A DNA stretch of 64,000 nucleotides, taken from assembly GCA_030867875.1 (NCBI GenBank), contig JAOWCC010001634.1, positions 134,442,022 through 134,506,021 of the forward strand. Reading direction: 5' to 3'. Below the pieces are notes generated by a model. That model saw nothing but the letters and a program-made list of their open reading frames with translations. It was not told the DNA's origin and made no database searches. Below are positions 1 through 12,916 of this stretch, piece by piece. The stretch comes from Actinernus sp. WN-2022 (taxonomy: Eukaryota; Cnidaria; Anthozoa; Actiniaria; Actinernidae). The first letter of the stretch is position 1; the number at the start of each line of letters is the position of its first letter. A program made the translations under genes and the position numbers.

Positions 1-1099
1 GTTACTTAATTAACTCTTCTCACATTACGGCCATGTTGAGTCTCAGGAGAATAAAAACCTTTGCTTTTGCTAGTCTAAACTCGTTCTGAAACTGCTCAGT
101 TCGAGGCTGACCTTGCAAAACCTATTGTTTTCAGCCAACATGGCTGCCATGTGACAAGGGTCAATTTAGTTATAATTAATCAATGAAGTTCAACTTACAT
201 TGTTTCCAAGGTTCCTGGTAGGGTTTCAGTGATTTCACTGACCGTGTATGCTGCTACGTCTCTGTAAAAAATATCATACCACCAGATAAGATTTAGTGAC
301 TTTTACAAGAATTTACAATATATACAATATATCGATACGCTAATTTGTTCTGAAATAAAATGGAGAAACTTGACTTATTCGTTTGTGCAAGGCACATCGA
401 GTCATTAAATTGACAAACTCGTAAACTTGATCACCCAAAAATATATCCGCAGTCAGGCGGGCTAAATGTCCCTAAAGTGCATGGTTTCATATTAAGCCAT
501 TAGAAATCAGAACAAGCTGTAGGACCACAAAACATCAGAACATGAAACGATTGAAAAATAAAATGAAATATGTTTGTTACTTCGATTGGATGTTTCCAAT
601 CGATGATTTATAATTGAAATCGAGTTATGCACAACACTACCAATATATTACTCACCCCCGTCCTCTCATCGAATTAAACTAGAAACATATAAGAGAGTTG
701 AAACATGTAACAGCGGTTCCATGCTCCGGATTATTAAGTGAATAAAAAGTACCATATTTGGAAAATACAGTCTTGTCTAGCGTGATAGTCTGGCCTAGAC
801 ACAGAACCCGACTGCCATTTCATCCATATATTGTCATTTTTATTCGCCGTATAATTTAGATCATGGCACTAAAGCGAAGTATGGGCGTTACACGCATAAA
901 CTCCCTGATATGTTTCTGATTCAAACCATTACAGAGATGTATTAATCTTTGAGGAGCCGGGGATGGCGAAGTGGTTAAAGACCAACGACGGACCATTACG
1001 CTTTGCGCGCTTAGACGCTGGCCGCCATCGTTTTTCGGTGTTGGAAAATGCACAATTTTCAATCGCTCTATGCAATCCACTTCCATTTGAGCCTTAAAT
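1..1099. other. Intergenic, no gene seen
   Basis: No open frame here has recognisable protein similarity. At 964-974 the plus strand reads TGGCGAAGTGG, which fits a tRNA/SINE A-box, but no B-box (GGTTCRANYCC) follows within 100 bases, so it is at most a SINE remnant. Confidence 0.4.
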
Positions 1100-1465
1100 G
1101 ATTTAAACGGCGTCTCAGAGACAGTTTATTTGCCCACGTTTTCTTCTGGAATTGGTCTGCTAGTTTCTTCCACACGGCTTCAGGATCTTCAGGATCTCCA
1201 ATCAAGTATAACAGCGAAGGATCTACCGAGAGTACAATAATTGCCATCGCTCTATTTCGGCGATTTACGAACTTCGCATATACTTATCGGTTTCCGTCTG
1301 AGCAGGAGCAACTTCACTTCCACTTACAATGCCCCACAGCCCGTCCTTCATAAGAGCCATTCGACATTGGACTTTCCAAGTCCCATAATTTGTTCCTTTC
1401 AACGGTACAACCGAAACAATTTTCAAGTCCGCCATGTTGGTTTCTTCACAGTCGCTTGCACACAC
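1100..1465 (-). pseudogene. Ty1/copia Gag-like fragment
   Basis: Read on the minus strand, this fragment resembles the N-terminal part of a copia-type Gag polyprotein (UBN2/DUF4219 region). It starts near a methionine at 1465 and contains LKGTNYGTWKVQCRMALMKD, typical of the family's 'L.G.NY..W...M...L...LW' opening. The first frame stops at 1265, but similarity continues in another frame to about 1110, with peptides resembling VLSVDPSLLYLIGDPEDP, so there is a frameshift near 1260. No protease, integrase, RT or LTR is visible nearby. This is a short dead retrotransposon fragment. The family call rests on motif memory, not on a search. Confidence 0.65.
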
Positions 1466-1972
1466 AACAAATCTTTGATTTAACGATCAATCCACTTCCA
1501 TACGATTACAGGGCTTCAAATTCGCGAGCCTGGGCCCATAACCTGTTGGTATTATCTTACAGCCTATTTAATCTAGAAGTCTCGATTAGAAAAAGGAAAG
1601 ATTATACAGTTGTTCTCTAAAGCAACGAACCCAACTTGCCTAACAGCACGAGGTCTCTCGACTTAGCTAATTTATTCTAGTTTTACATGCATATATTAAC
1701 GATAACGAAGTCGAGGCTACAACCATATAGCAACAACAGTTCAACTAGACAATGTCAATATTCAACACAACCGAAGTGTTTTCACTGTCTTTTCGGATTT
1801 TTTATGTTTAACTAGTCGAACATGTCCTTAGTGAAAACACACCCCTCGAGGGTAAGACCCAAGATATATAAAACAGAAGAAGAAAAATACGTAAAGTATA
1901 AGGAAGTTAAGTATAGGTATATGAAAGAACAATTTACACTTAAATAATTATTATCAATAGTAATAATATAGA

Positions 1973-4900
1973 ATGATGAATATTATGTATCCTAATATTA
2001 ATATGGAGAAATCCCAATTGAAAAAACTAAGCAAGCCTCAGCTAATTAAACTGTTATTGAAACAGATTAAGCCAAAGCCAAAAGTCATAATCGTGGATGA
2101 CGTAAGACCAACGTCTACACCATGTAGGAGACCTAATCCTACACCTTGTAAGAGTGTGAAAAAGATGGTGGAGGCCTATGAAGAAAACATCACAGACAAA
2201 ACCAAGGACTATTAAAAAAATATACGAGAAGCCAATACCTGCTCCAAGAACTAAAATAGAGCAAACGAAGAGGGCTCTGAAGGGTATTATCAGATCATAT
2301 GAAATTACAATCAAAAGTAATCAAGACCTTCTGATACGATACAACTAACTAACACAAGATAGGGGTATCGAAAAAAAGATTTAAGACCGTTCGAGAAACA
2401 GTTGGATGAGGATAAAACGACAATTAAGACAGCTTATTTCAGTAGCAAAACTCAAACGATTATTAATGAAAACGATATTGAAAGCTTAAAAACCTCTAAA
2501 CAACAGATTTTAAATCAAATCGCTCAGTGGATATCTGAAGGCTCAGGATGGACTATAGAATCAATCGATAAGCACTACATTAATATAGTTAAATGTGAAC
2601 CCTTGAAGGGAAATTCATACATACGATTGCCTCTAGAGCTTAGAAATGCAGCTAAAGGGTTAATAAATATGAAAAATAATGATAATGAATGCTTCAGATG
2701 GTGTCACATTAGGCATTCGAACCCCCAAGATAAATATCCTCAGAGGATTAAGAAATCAGATAAATTATATCTCGAAAAGTTGAATTACTCAAATATTGAA
2801 TTTCCAGTATCACAAAAACAGTATAATAAAGTCGAAAAACAAAACTGCATTAATATAAACATATTCGGTTATAATGAGAGCCAACAACCATATCCCATCT
2901 ATATCTCAAAAGAAAAGTTCGATGAGCATATGGACCTATTAGTAATAACAGAAGATAAAAAGAAGCATTAATTACGTACTCATCAAAGACTTCAATAAAT
3001 TCATGTATCATAAAACGAAATTGCATCAAAGAAAGCATTTGTGTAGATATTGCTTGCAATGCTTCAGCTCTGAAAAAGTATTGATTGCTCATACAAAAAT
3101 TGCATCCAAATAAATGGGACACAAGCTATAAAAATGCCAACAAAAGACAATAATATATTAAAATTTACTAATTACCATAAACAACTACCTACTCCATTTG
3201 TAATCTATGCAGATTTTGAAGCAATTACTGAAAAGATAGATGGCTGTAAACCGAAAAATGATAATTCATATACTGAAGCCTATCAAAAACACACAGATTG
3301 TGGTTATGGTTATAAGGTTGTGTGTTGTTATGATGATAAATATAGCAAACCAGTAGAGACATACAGAGGTAAAAATGCTGTTTACAAATTTATGGAAAAG
3401 ATGTTAGAAGAAGTCAAATGGCGTAATAAAATGAATAAACAATACATTTTAATAAAGATATGAGGCTAACAAAAGAGGATAGAAAAGATTTCAAAACAGT
3501 CGATAAATGCCACATTTGTGATAAAAAAAATATACGAAAACTGATATTAGAGTTCGAGACCATTGCCATATTACTGGTAAATACCGCGGTTCTGCTCATC
3601 AAGACTGTAATATTAACCATAAGCTGTCAGACAAAATCCACGTCATATTCCACAACCTCCGTGGGTAAGATAGTCATTTCATCATGCAAGAAATTGGTGA
3701 AATCATTAAAAAGAACAAATTCACAAATAAAAAAGGTGAAGAAAAACAGCATCAAATTAACGTGATTCCAAATAACATGTAAAAATATATGGTTTTCATG
3801 TTGGATAATAATCTGGTATTCCTTGACAGTTTTCAATTTATGAGCTCAAGTCTAGAAAGTCTAGTTAATAATCTGCCACCAGAAGCATTTAAATATACAT
3901 CAGAAGAATTCCAAGATGAAAAACTCAAACTAATGTAACAAAAAGGAGTCTACCCTTATGATCATATGGATTCATTTAATCGATTTGAAGAAACACTACC
4001 AACAAAAGATAAATTATATAGTATTATGAAAGATGAAAATATCACAGAATCGAAGACGATTATAAACATGCTCAAAACGTGTGGGATGCCTTTGAATTAA
4101 TGAATATGGGTGATTATCATGATCTATATCTAAAATCGGATATATTACTACTGGCTGATGTCTTCGAAAACTTTAGAAAAACATGCATGCAATATTACAA
4201 ACTAGATCCGTGCCACTATTTCACCTCACCTGGATTAAGTTGGGATGGTATGCTTAAGATGACTGATATCAAATTAGAATTAATGACTGACATTGATATG
4301 TTTCAGTTTATCGAAAAAGGCATGCGTGGTGGAATTTCATACATAGCCTGCTGATATGGAAAAGCAAACAATAAATACTTGAAAAATTATGATGAGAAGG
4401 CGCCCTCAAAGTATATCATGTATATTGATGCTAACAATCTTTATGGTTTGGCAATGTCACAATACTTACCAACAGGTGGATTCAGATGGCTAACATAAAA
4501 ATAAATTAATAATACTAATCTAGCGAGCTATAAAGAAGACAGTAAAAAGGGTCTCATATTAGAAATTGACCTAGAATATCCAAATGAATCGCATGATCTT
4601 CATAATGATTATCCAGTAGCAGCTGAAAAAATGAACATTAAAGAGAACATCTTGTCAGAATATTGTCGAAATATCGAGACGAAAAATAATATCTCTATTG
4701 GGCAAGTTCATAAATTGATCCCTACATTATCAGATAAATCTAAATATGTACTTCATTATAGGAATCTTCAACTATATTTAGATCTCGGTTTGAAACTTAA
4801 GAAGGTCCATAGAGCATTAGAATTTGATCAATCACCATAGATGAAGCAGTATATTGATTATATCACACAGAAAAGAACTAAGGCACATAACTCATTCGAA

Positions 4901-5690
4901 GAAAAAAAATTCAAGTTGAAGAATAACTCAGTTTTCGGTAAGACTATGGAAAATATCAAAAAAATAGTCGATGTTCGATTAGTGACTGATGAAAAGAAAT
5001 TATTAAAATTAACTACTAAACCAACATTCGTAAGAAGCAAAATATTCAATGAAAACCTAGAAGCAGTGCACAAGGTTAAGGAAACGCTAACCTTAAACAG
5101 GCCGGCATATGTGGGTATGTGTATCTTAGATCTTTCTAAGACACTAATGTACGATTTTCATTAACTACATAAAAAAATTACGGAGACAATGCTAAGTATT
5201 ATTCACAGATACTGATTCATTGACTTATTAGATAGAAGCTAAAGACATGTATAAAGACTTTTGGGATGATAAACATAAATTCAATAATAGTGATTGACCT
5301 CATGATTCGCCATATTTCGATAAATCCAACAAAAAGGTTATTGGGAAGTCGCTGGAATTCCAATCACTGAATTTATTGGCTTGAGGTCGAAAATGTATTC
5401 ATACATGAAAGACAACCTAAAAAGGAGGTAAAACTGCTAAAGGCATTAAAAAGATCGTAATCAAAAAGCAAATTAAACACGAAAATTATAAAGACGTGTT
5501 ACTTAATAATAAACAGCTGTTACATACTATGAAAACCATTCGTAGTAAGAATCATAAACTAGGAAGTTACGAGATAAACAAAGTCTCGCTCTCCTGCTTC
5601 GATGGTAAGAGATATTTGCTATGACCTGATGGTATCAGAAGTCTGGCTTATGGACATTATAAAATCAACGAATAGACTAACGTAACATTA
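1973..5690 (+). pseudogene. Decayed Polinton-type protein-primed DNA polymerase B
   Basis: Pieces in all three frames line up with a Polinton/Maverick family B polymerase in normal order. The N-terminal region (about 1973-2970) includes SEGSGWTIESIDKHYINIVK and CFRWCHIRHSNPQ. An exonuclease I box, VIYADFEAI, lies near 3200. An endonuclease-VII-like zinc module (HCHITGKYRG) lies near 3557-3625. Exonuclease III (YHDLYLKSDILLLADVFE) is near 4108. Polymerase motif A, DANNLYGLAMSQ, is near 4428, and motif B (NNSVFGKTMENIKK) near 4920. C-terminal GLRSKMYSYMK-like sequence follows near 5380. Many frameshifts and stops break the gene; several stops (for example TGA near 4352 and 5297) sit where relatives usually have arginine or another CG-containing codon, consistent with methyl-CpG decay. 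Base composition is more AT-rich than the intact polymerase at 45 kb. No capsid or integrase genes flank it. Confidence 0.88.
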
Positions 5691-5699
5691 CGTCACGGC

Positions 5700-7005
5700 A
5701 CAGCTGTATATGTATTATATTTTGCCGCCACATAATTGCTCATAGTTCCCGCGACATATGGAGTGAAAAGCTATCCCACTCCACACAACCCGTCTGTCGA
5801 TGTGGCAAAATAAATACAAATATAAACAAAACAGTCAAATGAGACTCACAGAAGCTGCGAAAAAATATATGCCTGTCAATGTGGTAGAATAAATACAAAT
5901 ATAAACAAAACAGCAGCCAGAGTCAAACGAGACTCACAGAAGCTGGGACGAAGAAGGCGAAGGAAGGTGAAGGTGAAGGGTTCCTAGAGGAGTTCTGGCA
6001 GCGCCAGTTTTGCTCTTTTTTTTTACGATGGTATTTAATATTTAATTTTAACTTATTATACACAGTGTTGTGATCGCTACAGAGTGTTGGTTGATTTTCA
6101 GTTCATTTGCCAAACGAATATGGCATCTTCAAAACTTTGAACTGACACAATTTTCCGACACAAACTCAAACGAAACTTATACGCAAATGAAAGTTGTCTG
6201 CGTGTATTCCTTATCCATTCGTGTCGGAAAAGTATGTTAATTCCGATTAGTTGAAAAAATCACACGACTGTCATATGACAATCGCATGACCTGAATACAA
6301 TAGCAATTTGATGACTCATTTCGCAGGGAAAGTTCCTATGACATCATAGACTTCCTGTTTATCTAAGAATCACGCAATGGAAAACTGAAAGTTGTTTTAT
6401 CTTCTCTCAGGCGTGACACTTTAAACGCATCATAAATTTATAAAACATATAGACTTTTCCATCAGATTATTTTCATCAGATTTTTTCCGAGAATTTTCCA
6501 AGGTCAGATTTTCCGAGAATTATTTTCATATAGTTTGACCTTGGGATTTCCGAGAATTTTCTACGACATCATTTCCATAATATTTTCCAACAGCTGGAGT
6601 AGCATAGAGTTGGGTCGTGTGAGATCATTACTCGCGCTGCCTATCGCAGCACCGAGTCTTAAAATGCAAGCGCTTATGTTTTGTTTTGTTTCATGCGATA
6701 AAATTTGGCCTTTTGACCCATGCGGTTATTTTTTCTTTGTTCCCTTGTATTAAATTTCAAGTTCACCACCAATCAGATTACACTGTGCTGGTCACGTGAC
6801 ACTCTCCAGGTTAATTGATTAATGATGCATTAATTTGTGTGCGCGTACCTCGTGACGCTTATATATTTCTCTTCTCTACTTCAGTCCAGTCGCCATCTTG
6901 TGACGGACAGCTCTACACAGGCTAGTTTGAGGTACGTTTGGCAGGTTTTATGCCACATTTCGTTTTACTCTCGGTCATAGTACATACCAGCGCAAACACC
7001 GATCT
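5700..7005. other. Intergenic; one 79-bp direct repeat
   Basis: No coding similarity was found. At about 5795-5948 a roughly 79-bp unit (tgtcgatgtggcaaaataaa..., gagactcacagaagctg) occurs twice in direct orientation with small differences. The rest is AT-rich and featureless to the eye. Confidence 0.5.
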
Positions 7006-7391
7006 CCCATTACCAGGAGCGTCCATCTTCCCCATTGGGTCTGTTCCCAGCACAGGAGTAGATGTGGCTATATTTAGAATTGCATTTCGCGCGAAATAAA
7101 CAAAGGCCATGTTGCCTTAGCCAATCAGATAGCTAACGTCACTTCTCATTATTATTCATTATCATTCTTCTCACTTTCAACGCGGGAATTCGAATTGCTG
7201 GTTTTCAAATGACAAAAGGCATGGCGGCCATGTTGGTGCCCCAACAAAAGAAACTAACGAGGAATATATTGTTTAAGGGCAACAACTTGGCGGCTATCAC
7301 GTCAAGTGAAAACCAGCAAATCTAAATATAGCCACATCTACTCCTGTGCTGGGGGCCCATCCCATGACATAGGAACGCTCCTGGTAATGGG
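7006..7391. mobile_element. MITE with about 75-bp terminal inverted repeats
   Basis: The left end (CCCATTACCAGGAGC, then ...cagcacaggagtagatgtgg, to about 7082) is repeated inverted at 7317-7391 (ccacatctactcctgtgctg ... GCTCCTGGTAATGGG). The roughly 235-bp interior has no ORF. This is a short non-autonomous inverted-repeat element, abutting the outer end of the large transposon that starts at 7397. Superfamily is unknown and no target duplication is clear. Confidence 0.75.
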
Positions 7392-7396
7392 CTCCT

Positions 7397-7719
7397 GGTG
7401 TTACTAAAACGAGTAACGCAGTAACGAGTAACGCAGTAACGAGTAACGGAGTAACGGGAAAACGAGTAACGACCGAAAATTGTAAAGGGTAAAAAAGAAT
7501 TGCTACAAAAATGATGTTGAACTTCGCCGTTTATAATAATAGGGTGTATTTTTAGTCCGCTTTAGGGGGGGAAGGACTCCCATATAAAAGTGACGGACAT
7601 GCTCGTCGAAAATTTTGACAAGAACTCCTAAAAAGTAACCCTACTAGCAGAGGTTATTTTCTCTTACCCTCTCTCCACTAACGTGGGAGAAAAGAACCTC
7701 TGCCACCATCCGAACGGTT
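7397..7719 (+). repeat. Left terminal inverted repeat of the 8.1-kb element
   Basis: The outer 80 bases are a series of GAGTAACG(C/G)AGTAAC units. The inner part includes 'tgctacaaaaatgatgttgaacttcgccg' and ends at ccgaacggtt. It matches the complement of 15168-15531 along its length apart from a roughly 50-bp extra segment on the right. Confidence 0.85.
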
Positions 7720-8133
7720 TTCTGTTGAGCATGCGCCACGGTATCTGGATTTCCATTGGCCGAGAAAAACGAGAAGGTAAACATTGTAGATTTTCTATTG
7801 TTAACGGCAAGAAGAGTTAAATATATTTCCTCCTTCGAGGGTGATGTACCCTGGTTCCAGAGGGGCTCAGGAACGAATATACTGTAATGTGCAGCGATCG
7901 AAGGAGTTTTGTTTTCGCGACTCGTGCTGAAAGCAAGCCTCCGGCTTGATTTCAGCTGGTCTGGCTTCGCTCGCCACGACGATTTCGAGCCTCTGTTATC
8001 CGGCAGGGTAAGGGTGATGTTGCTTTCCTTGAGGTTTGTCATAGCTGCTTTTAACGCTACTTCGAACTCGCTGACGCTCATGTTCACTCCAAAAACAGAT
8101 ACCATCTTGAAACTGCAGACTCTAGACTGGGCG

Positions 8134-9035
8134 TAGCCTGATTTTCAGACCTTACGAGGTCGTCCGCTCACTTCCTCCCCCTCCCCGTCTGATGGACTTC
8201 ATAGACTTTCATGTTCCTGACGTCATAATTTCAACCAATCAGAGAGAACTTTACACTTTTGGCAAAGTCTGGAATTTAAGGAATGTGCTCGCATATTTTT
8301 CTAAATGGCATTGGGGAAGAACTTGAGCAGTGTGTCGACCGAAGTTGTAAAGTTTTCAGGATTTCGAAGCTATATCCAGAGCAGAAGAAAGCATTGGAAT
8401 CTTTCATTCATCTACGTTCGGCTTTGGTAAATCACTAATCTTCCTCCACTTATTTAAATCTCATGCATTAGATCTGAAACATTCTCCTAGGTTTTTGGCT
8501 TTTAGAAGACAATCTCTGATACCAAAAAAAACTACACCAGGACAACTTTAGGGTCTTGTGTGACTAATCGGCATACATATAAAGCCTCAAAACGTTTTAA
8601 AAATAAAAGTAAAAGCGAAAAAGTTCTAAGATCACAGTAATAAACTTTACGGCATGGAATAGAATCTGATATTTCTCGTATGCATTCTCATACACTGTCG
8701 TGCAAATACTGCACGCAAACTTCCGTTTAAAAAGTTCCTGCTCACTAAAGAACCTCAGCAGCTCAAACAGGATACCATTCTGAAAAATCGACTGAAGTTT
8801 GAAGCTGTAGAATGTTTTTTTTCCAGTACATGAAAGCTGATATATCCAACTAGTAAAACTCACTCTGCCTCTACTGCACGACTGTTCTACACTTTACGCT
8901 TCAATTCTTACGCGTATTGGCTTATTGTAAAAACAAAGATTGATGACGTCAGGAACATGAAAGTCTATGAAGTCCATCAGACGGGGAGGGGGAGGAAATG
9001 AGCGGACGACATCGTACCGTCTGAAAATCAGGCTA
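8134..9035. mobile_element. 902-bp TIR element with 9-bp target duplication (MULE-like)
   Basis: The ends are TAGCCTGATTTTCAGAC and GTCTGAAAATCAGGCTA. The inverted similarity continues about 100 bp inward (including the purine/pyrimidine tract near cctccccctccccgtctgatgg). The 9-bp sequence GACTGGGCG flanks the element directly on both sides (8125-8133 and 9036-9044). A 9-bp duplication plus long TIRs fits Mutator-like elements; if the boundary is shifted by a base an 8-bp (hAT-type) reading is possible. There is no coding capacity, so it is non-autonomous. Confidence 0.85.
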
Positions 9036-9756
9036 GACTGGGCGGTGTTTTAATAGTATCAACAACACTGTTATTTTCAGGGAGTTATTTTAACTCCACT
9101 GTAAGTGTTAAAATAACGCTCAAGAGCGGGGTAATTTTTTTGGAGTTATTTTAACTCTGAAATCAGAATTATTTTAACTCTGCCTCGGAGTAAACATCAA
9201 TGAGTTATTTTGACTCCCATGCAGTAGTTAAATTAACTCCAAATGGGGTAACAGATTACTAAATAAATACGATGGGTCTGTTATTGATGGCTCTCGATTT
9301 ATATTAATCACATGCACAGGGTTGGATCCAAGTTGTTATTGCCAAAAACACCTGGCCTAACTAAGGCCCTCCCAATAAAATGTTTGGTTTACCATCGCTC
9401 TCTTTGTCAACCTACTTTTGACTACTTTTGACTGTACTAGTAGTGGATTGACAATTTGCGTGAGACAGGAAAGAAATTAAAACGTAGAGAGCTCGGAAAA
9501 GAGGTGTAGTTTTAAAAAAGAATCTTCAATAGTTTTTTTATTACTTTTTTCTCAAAAAAATGGCTTAAAGCCTTTTTTTTTGCATTTCCAAGAAAAAAGG
9601 TGGGTCGGTCGGGTGATTGTAAACATAGTGGAGTTGACAGAGTCCCCGGCGTTACTCTTTGTCGGAGGTAGTCATTCGACTCTATTATAGACTAAAACAA
9701 CCCTTCTGCAGCACTTCGAGGAAAGTCGGGTGCGCGCTAACTATACGCGGGCCCTA

Positions 9757-10282
9757 ATAGACCAGTTCTCGGTAAATTCCGACATTTTGAAAAGGGTGCA
9801 AACATGGCCCAAAATACAGTCTTTGTATGGGAATCGATGGGAATCCGATGTCAAATAAAATCCGTAAAATCGAATTTATGAAATATTCTTGAGATAGAAA
9901 CTTAAGATACCTGGTAAAAGATTAGCATATTGAAATTTGAGGAATGTAGCTGTGCTGGGAAGCGTGCAATCGTGTTTTCAGTTTTCCATACATTGTCTGT
10001 AAAAACGGGTCGGCAAATTCCGCGTGAAAATTTACAGACAATGTATGGAAAACTGAAAGCGCGATTGCACGCTTCACAGCATAGCTGCATCCCTCAAATT
10101 TCGATATGTTAATCTTTTACCTGGTATCTTAAGTTTGCATCTCAAGAATATTTCATAAATTCGATATTACGGATTTTATTTGGCATCGGATTCCCATCGA
10201 TTCACATACAAACACTATATTTCGCGCCATGTATGCACCCCTTTCAAAATGTCGGAATTTACCACGAACTGGTACGGTCTAT
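9757..10282. repeat. 525-bp foldback (near-perfect palindrome)
   Basis: The left arm (9757 to about 10008, starting TAGACCAGTTCTCGGTAAAT) is repeated inverted in the right arm (about 10030-10282, ending ATTTACCACGAACTGGTACGG then TCTA), with a spacer of only about 20-30 bases. A TA dinucleotide flanks both sides, so a mariner-like TA target is possible. Short ORFs on both strands here are by-products of the palindrome. Confidence 0.85.
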
Positions 10283-12524
10283 ACATCTCGCATATTTGGA
10301 GTCAATACGGTATTGAAAGGAAGTATATGATACATATCAATTGTGTAGGAAACTTATAGTAAAAACTCTCTGCTCCCCGAAAGGTGTACTTACTTAATCG
10401 GCCGAGTGAGACTAAATCGAGTTTACCCATATTTGGAATCAAATCAGGCCTGGTGCCCTGGTTTCAAATCTGTTAGTTTTGGCGCCCAGCTTCGAACGTG
10501 GTGGAGTTTTATCTGAGATAAATATCCGAAGTTCTGCCCTTTCATCGCCACTAATAGAACAAGATTATCTTGATAGAAAGGCTCGACTAACTGCTTCAGT
10601 TGTGAGGGACATCAGTTCTGGATGAGCTTAGATAATTACGGAGAAATCGACGAAGAAGGTATGTACATGTATGTGTCATGTAAAGCTAAGTTACATGTAA
10701 GTTCATGCACTACGCTGAAAAACACACTCAACCTAAGTTTGTCTTGTAGTTTGCTAATTCTGCTCCAATTTCGTCGACGACATTGCCAAGTTACATTTCT
10801 AGGAAATATTTTTAAACTGATAAAATGTGGCATAACCTTCTTCAAATGTGCGTGCTTAATAGATGCTCGGTTGAATCACACTTTACTGCACCATCAATCG
10901 AATTGAAACTACACGTTTCTTTAAAACATAACTACAAAAATAACACCCTGAGATAGAGGAGAAATACCATGTGAATGTCCTGATCTGCTTTTTAAACTTT
11001 TTCGACAGAGGATGGCATATTAAAGTGGATTACTAAAGCTTATTGTTGAGACTTGATTTCAGTTACAGTGAACTGATTTCAAGTTGCTCTAAATATCTCA
11101 TCAGTATTTAGTTTGAGCCCTCGGCATCAAAATTGTCACAGATTTTCTCCAGTACATCCTAAAAACATATTCTGCTATTCTGAGTAGTTATTTTTGTCTT
11201 TTTTTTATTGGAAAATTTGTAATTTGAGGATTGAAAGTGCCCCTTTTAATAAGACATGGTCTGATCCACTAGCAACAGTTGATTCCATCTTATTTTTTGG
11301 CATTTCTAAAAACATCTAGTGCATGTACTTGCATTTGTGTACAAGCCTAACTTCCACCTCTGTTTAAAAAATGATCTAAAAGCCATCAATGTCTTCAATA
11401 TATTAAAAATGCTGCAAGCTGAGTGGAGTTGCAAACTAAACTGAGCCAACTTGCCCTGTAATTATAGATTTTGGGTCATGTAAAATGTACATGTGTGGTG
11501 CATCAGTGATTTGATGTTATGACGGAACACATAACCTATATGTACGTATGCATTTTGAAATATATATAGTACTCATTATAAAATTCTGCCAATAGCTAGC
11601 CTACATGTACATAACTGACGATGTTGGTAGTTTTTGTGAGAAGACTGTGGCTGCAGCCGAGGGTATTTTCTGAATGGCCACATCTTCACCAAGCTGGACA
11701 CTTGCACCCAGATCGTATCTCACAGCTTGGCCAAGATAGACTAAGATGGCAACCATTCAAAAATACCCCTGACCATGGCACAATCGTCTTGCAAAAACTA
11801 CCAATACCGCAAGCTATGCAGGCTACTCTGCCAAGAACACAAGAAATATGCACAAGATTAACTGTGAAATACTATCTCAATCAAGATAAGATCGCAAGCC
11901 TTGCGTGGGGCCTAAAGTGGGGGTGCGGCTTATATGCGGGGTGCAGCTTATAGGCAGTCTTTTACGGTAAGCCCTGGCAATTATGCTTTTTTAGACCTTA
12001 AGCTTAGACCTTAAATAAAAATGTTTTCATAATTTTTTTAGCGACTAAACTTCCAAATGTAGAATAATTTCTGCACACCTTTGGGGACTAGGACGACAAT
12101 AAAATGTGACGTCATCAACATAACTTGTCTCTTCGCAGGTTTAAAACATTGGCTTATTTGCAAAATAATTGAATAGATAACCGAGAAAGATGATAATGTC
12201 ATGTTCAATGTTTCGAAGAGCTTTATTCGGCAAGGCCTTTCATGGAATGGCGCACCGAACATGTTCTGTTGATGACGTCAAACTAGACCCAGTGCCAATT
12301 TTGTAAAGCAACTTTGAACGGCCAATACACCATGACAAATAAATCAAATCAACTTTTTAGTCTGGAATCCTTCGTCTTTGCCCTCTAGTCTCTTTGTAAT
12401 AAATATAATTATCCAGGGCTTATATGCATTTTAAGGTTTTAGACTGGTTGCCCAAAGGTCTGGTTGAATCCCTTTCTCCATTTTGTTTTGAGTGTGAAAA
12501 TTTAAACAAGTTCAAAACCAATTT
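10283..12524. other. Interior of the 6-kb element, no firm gene
   Basis: No long coding frame was seen. A short frame starting at ATG 10622 (MSLDNYGEIDEE) runs straight into a good splice donor (GAAG|GTATGT at about 10659) and could be a 5' exon of the downstream SWIM-YqaJ gene, but nothing confirms it. The sequence near 11905-11955 (tgcggcttatatgcggggtgcagcttata) looks like a short internal repeat. Confidence 0.35.
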
Positions 12525-12815
12525 TAAAAAAGAACCCCACCACAAAATAGACCACATGGAAATTATTACATTACTGAGTTTGAAGTTATTTGAGTAAATA
12601 AGAACTGAATAGGAAGTGTTTGAAAATTGGTGGGATGGCATCCCCCCCCCCCCCCCCCCCCAAATAATAATATAAAAAAATGCATACTGAACTCTCTTAT
12701 TTTTATGATTTTTAAATGCTTGCTATTCAGTTCTTATTTACTCTCACATCTTCGAACTTGTTAAACTTGCTAATTTCTATGTAATCTTCCTTGTGGTGGG
12801 TTTCATTTAAAAATA
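12525..12815. repeat. Degenerate inverted-repeat element with poly-C loop
   Basis: Two arms of about 90 bp (aaccccaccacaaaatagac...agtaaataagaactgaatag and its complement ...ctattcagttcttatttac...gtggtgggttt) flank a run of about 20 C at 12642-12661. The same arm sequences flank the 9-bp minisatellite near 28850-28970 (gtggtggggttcatttttta; gataaatacgaactgaac), so both are members of one MITE family with an unstable central repeat. Confidence 0.55.
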
Positions 12816-12916
12816 ATAAGTAGTTAATAGAGTACCAAAGCCATGACGTCACGTTGTCATGACATCAACATTTTCTGTTCTAAACAAAGCCATGTTCGTT
12901 ACCAGAACTCACAACA

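Noticed and set aside
959..1041. tRNA gene suggested by TGGCGAAGTGG
   Set aside because: No B-box, acceptor pairing or anticodon arm could be drawn.
7644..8105. 153-codon minus-strand ORF
   Set aside because: It reads into the transposon TIR, has no recognisable domain, and its upstream end is at a transposon insertion; not enough to call a gene.
9902..10112. Two ORFs on opposite strands over the 9.8-10.3 kb foldback
   Set aside because: Their sequences mirror each other because of the palindrome; no family likeness.
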